A DNA stretch of 17,377 nt from Actinomycetota bacterium (lineage in GTDB: Bacteria > Actinomycetota > Actinomycetes > Nanopelagicales > Nanopelagicaceae), in NCBI GenBank assembly GCA_947459935.1, contig CANHFN010000008.1:1-17377 (forward strand), given 5' to 3'. A program made the position numbers and the translations under genes. Below the pieces are notes generated by a model. The model was not told where the DNA came from. It was given only the letters and a program-made list of their open reading frames with translations, and did not search any database. Shown one piece after another: positions 15,689 to 17,377 of the stretch (position 1 is the stretch's first letter; each line of letters begins with the position of its first letter).

Positions 15689-16641
15689 TAAGCAGCCACC
15701 CTTTCGATTGCGCGAAGACGCACTGATTGAGAACGTGAGTTCTCTTCAAGTTCGGCATCGGTTGGAGTTTCGCTTCCGCGTGTAATCATTGAAAACTTGG
15801 CAGCAAATTCAGGTAGTTCAAAAGGAAGATCGCGTGGAGTTCCAGAAGTTGTTGATGCCACGAACAATTGCTTCACGATTCGGTCTTCAAGAGACTGAAA
15901 TGACATCACTACTAAACGGGCACCAACGTTAAGAAGTTGAAGTGCTGCTGGAAGTGCCCGGGTAATCGTGCCGAGTTCATCATTTGTTTCGATACGCAGA
16001 GCCTGGAATGTTCGTTTTGCAGGGTTTCCACCGGTGCGACGTGTTGCAGCTGGAATTGCCTCTTTGACAAGGGTTGCCAGCTGAGAGGTTGAGTTCATTG
16101 GCGCTATTGCACGCTGTTTGACAATAGATTCCACAATACGAGTTGCAAACTTTTCTTCGCCATATGTGCGCAAAATTCGAACCAGTTGGCCTGGCTCATA
16201 TGTGTTAATGATCTCCCCCGCTGTTAGCGATTGAGTGCGGTCCATGCGCATATCAAGTGGAGCATCCTGTGAATAAGAAAAACCACGTTCGGCTTGATCC
16301 AGCTGCATGGAAGAAACACCTAAATCAAATAGCGCGCCATCTATGTGGGCATATCCAAGGCTTCCAACCACATCTGAAACTTGATCGAAGGTGCAATGCG
16401 CTGTCTTCAAGCGATCTGCATATGGTGCAAGACGCTCGGTTGCCTTTGCAATCGCATCAAGATCGCGATCTATGCCAATGACAGTTAAATGTGGGAACTT
16501 CTGAAGCAAAGCCTCTGTGTGGCCACCTAAGCCCAAGGTTGCATCGACAACAACAGGATTAGTAGAAGAAACGATTGCAGGGGCCAAAAGATCAACACAA
16601 CGATCGCGCATGACAGATATGTGCTCAGTGGTGCTTGTCAT
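15688..16641 (-). CDS. rsmH: 16S rRNA (cytosine(1402)-N(4))-methyltransferase
   Basis: SAM-dependent enzyme (formerly MraW) that N4-methylates C1402 in the ribosomal P site. The 317 residues show the SAM loop VDATLGLGGHTEALL (32-46), FDLGVSSMQLDQAERGFSY (105-123), PLDMRMD (128-134), KRTFQALRIETNDEL (209-223) and MSFQSLEDRIVK (246-257). The last motif is usually F-H-S-L-E-D-R; here Gln249 replaces the histidine. ATG start has AAGGGGG about 5 nt upstream and follows a 170-nt non-coding region with a predicted structured RNA, so rsmH may be separately controlled from mraZ. Confidence 0.96.
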   Translation of the reverse strand: MTSTTEHISVMRDRCVDLLAPAIVSSTNPVVVDATLGLGGHTEALLQKFPHLTVIGIDRDLDAIAKATERLAPYADRLKTAHCTFDQVSDVVGSLGYAHIDGALFDLGVSSMQLDQAERGFSYSQDAPLDMRMDRTQSLTAGEIINTYEPGQLVRILRTYGEEKFATRIVESIVKQRAIAPMNSTSQLATLVKEAIPAATRRTGGNPAKRTFQALRIETNDELGTITRALPAALQLLNVGARLVVMSFQSLEDRIVKQLFVASTTSGTPRDLPFELPEFAAKFSMITRGSETPTDAELEENSRSQSVRLRAIERVAA

Positions 16642-16718
16642 CTTTCCCCCTTACTTTTCATTGTTGCTCTGTGTTTTTTCTTGTACTACTTCTTTCTTGC
16701 CTTGCCACTCTCACCTCT

Positions 16719-16800
16719 GGTCACTGCCGGCCGACGGATCTTTGTGTAGCAACGGCACCGGGGAAGGGGTGTCGCTGCGTTCGAAGGGTCGACAGTGGCC
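16719..16800 (-). ncRNA. Structured leader RNA upstream of rsmH (candidate mraW RNA motif)
   Basis: Read on the minus strand this GC-rich stretch forms one rod of three nested helices. Outer helix: GGCCACUG (16793-16800) with CAGUGACC (16719-16726), 7 of 8 pairs. Middle helix: UCGAC (16788-16792) with GUCGG (16731-16735), 5 pairs including one G-U, separated from the outer one by a CCGG bulge. Inner hairpin: GCAGCGACACC (16768-16778) with GGUGCCGUUGC (16749-16759), 10 of 11 pairs including one G-U, with an 8-nt C-rich loop. An 'mraW RNA' cis-regulatory class is described upstream of mraW/rsmH in Actinobacteria; position and host agree, but I could not compare with the covariance model. The 77 nt between it and rsmH are purine-rich and hold the ribosome binding site. 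Confidence 0.6.
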
Positions 16801-16811
16801 ACAAATGAGAG

Positions 16812-17243
16812 TTAGAACAAACCTGGAAAGACCTCCTCTGAGACTTCGGCGAAACTCTTTTCACGATCAGCTAAATATTCGTTCCAAGAATTTGAATCCC
16901 AAATTTCAACTCTTGTATTTGCACCAATGACAACGCAATCTTTTTCTAAGCCCGCATATGTTCGAAGCGCCTGAGGAATCGTTACTCGACCTTGGCGATC
17001 AGGAATTTCATCGTGAGCTCCAGCAAACATCACACGGCTGTAATCACGTGCTGACTTTGCAGTTACTGGTGCTTGTTTAAGAGTTTGTGTGATTTCAGAA
17101 AATTCTTGTGAGGGAAATACATAAAGGCAGCGTTCTTGCCCTTTGGTAATAACTAAACCTGCAGAAAGCTCTTCACGAAACTTCGCTGGAAGAATGAGGC
17201 GGCCTTTTTCATCTAAACGCGGTTCGTGGGTGCCTAGAAACAT
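16812..17243 (-). CDS. mraZ: Transcriptional regulator MraZ
   Basis: Ring-forming DNA-binding protein of the AbrB-like superfamily that binds repeats upstream of its own gene and represses the dcw operon. The 143 residues carry the typical two-repeat structure, each with a D-x-x-G-R motif: [14 protein letters not shown] (10-23) and [14 protein letters not shown] (81-94). Start is ATG at 17243, which gives the universal MraZ N-terminus [15 protein letters not shown] and has AGGTGG about 7 nt upstream; the longer frame from 17294 would add 17 residues across the leader and is rejected. It is the first gene of the cluster, and its putative operator lies 66 nt and more upstream. Confidence 0.96.
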   Translation of the reverse strand: MFLGTHEPRLDEKGRLILPAKFREELSAGLVITKGQERCLYVFPSQEFSEITQTLKQAPVTAKSARDYSRVMFAGAHDEIPDRQGRVTIPQALRTYAGLEKDCVVIGANTRVEIWDSNSWNEYLADREKSFAEVSEEVFPGLF

Positions 17244-17285
17244 TGCTGCCCACCTACTTCCCCTAGATAAAGCTCGGCTGAAAAC

Positions 17286-17301
17286 CAGGCTCAATTGCCT
17301 G
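17286..17301 (-). repeat. Small hairpin in the mraZ leader
   Basis: On the minus strand CAGGC-AATTGA-GCCTG forms a perfect 5-bp stem with a 6-nt loop, followed by GTTTTC. The stem is short and the T run only four long, so as an intrinsic terminator or attenuator it would be weak. It lies between the proposed promoter and the mraZ ribosome binding site. Confidence 0.3.
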
Positions 17302-17308
17302 CGTAATT

Positions 17309-17377
17309 CCCCACTTTACTCCACTTTTCCCCTTTTTCAACCACCTTTCGCCACTATTTACCCATTTACCCCCACCC
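17309..17377 (-). promoter_or_regulatory. MraZ operator: phased array of seven TGG boxes
   Basis: On the minus strand TGG (or AGG in one case) begins at 17374, 17364, 17353, 17343, 17333 (AGG), 17323 and 17313, that is at steps of 10, 11, 10, 10, 10 and 10 bp. The best-kept copies read AAAAGTGGA and TAAAGTGGGG, matching the known MraZ box (AAAGTG in mollicutes, TGGG repeats at ~10-bp spacing in E. coli and others). The whole 69 nt contain a single C on this strand. Phasing at one helical turn suits the MraZ ring, which contacts successive boxes on one DNA face. The array reaches the window edge and may continue. Confidence 0.75.
17313..17340 (-). promoter_or_regulatory. Candidate mraZ/dcw promoter inside the MraZ box array
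   Basis: TTGAAA (17335-17340, 5 of 6 to the -35 consensus) and TAAAGT (17313-17318, 4 of 6 to the -10 consensus) are 16 bp apart on the minus strand, giving a start near 17306 and a leader of about 60 nt. Two to three MraZ boxes lie between or on these elements, so MraZ bound there would block RNA polymerase. The call is based on consensus match only. Confidence 0.45.

Noticed and set aside
16517..16930. 137-codon plus-strand open frame across rsmH start, the mraZ-rsmH gap and the mraZ 3' end
   Set aside because: It runs antisense to two firm genes and through the structured leader region; the protein is low complexity with no family resemblance.
624..17243. Novel defence, mobile or biosynthetic system inside the cluster
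   Set aside because: Every sizeable frame on the minus strand matches a standard dcw gene in standard order; no inserted gene, repeat pair or change of base composition marks a foreign segment.
17244..17294. Upstream start for mraZ at 17294
   Set aside because: The family begins with [15 protein letters not shown]; the extension crosses the leader and its ribosome binding site AGGTGG.

Overview
The window holds a complete actinobacterial division and cell wall (dcw) cluster on the minus strand. It runs from mraZ at the right edge (17243) to yggT at 624. At the left edge it meets the 3' end of isoleucyl-tRNA synthetase (ileS), which lies on the plus strand. Transcription order is mraZ, [structured leader RNA], rsmH, ftsL, ftsI, murE, murF, mraY, murD, ftsW, murG, murC, ftsQ, ftsZ, pgeF, yggS, sepF, yggT. 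The ftsZ-pgeF-yggS-sepF-yggT tail, the lack of ftsA next to ftsZ, and the FtsZ C-terminal tail (DVPDFMK) point to Actinobacteria. The DNA is clearly AT-rich for that phylum and the genes are packed with 4-17 nt overlaps or 2-3 nt gaps. This suggests a streamlined lineage such as freshwater acI / Nanopelagicales. The lineage is inferred from style and gene order, not from a marker search.

Right end (16642-17377): upstream of mraZ is a phased array of seven TGG-centred boxes about 10 bp apart on the minus strand, with a promoter candidate embedded in it. This looks like the MraZ operator. Between mraZ and rsmH a GC-rich stretch folds into an 82-nt rod of three nested helices. Its place and host match the 'mraW RNA' class of actinobacterial leaders.

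Middle (3961-16641): rsmH (16S rRNA methyltransferase), ftsL and ftsI (divisome subunit and septal transpeptidase), then all cytoplasmic and lipid-linked precursor steps except MurA/MurB/Ddl: murE, murF, mraY, murD, ftsW (septal glycosyltransferase), murG, murC, ftsQ. The MurE DNPR motif predicts meso-diaminopimelate in the peptide stem.

Left part (1-3960): a 136-nt gap before ftsZ carries a promoter candidate, a fully paired hairpin in the leader and a very strong Shine-Dalgarno, so ftsZ probably has its own expression control. Behind it come pgeF (peptidoglycan quality control), yggS (PLP homeostasis), sepF (membrane anchor of FtsZ) and yggT. The divIVA/wag31 gene that usually follows yggT in Actinobacteria is not here; yggT ends 2 nt from the convergent ileS stop. 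I see no tRNA, rRNA, insertion sequence, CRISPR or phage gene. No unknown gene system was found; the interesting material is in the three non-coding control regions.
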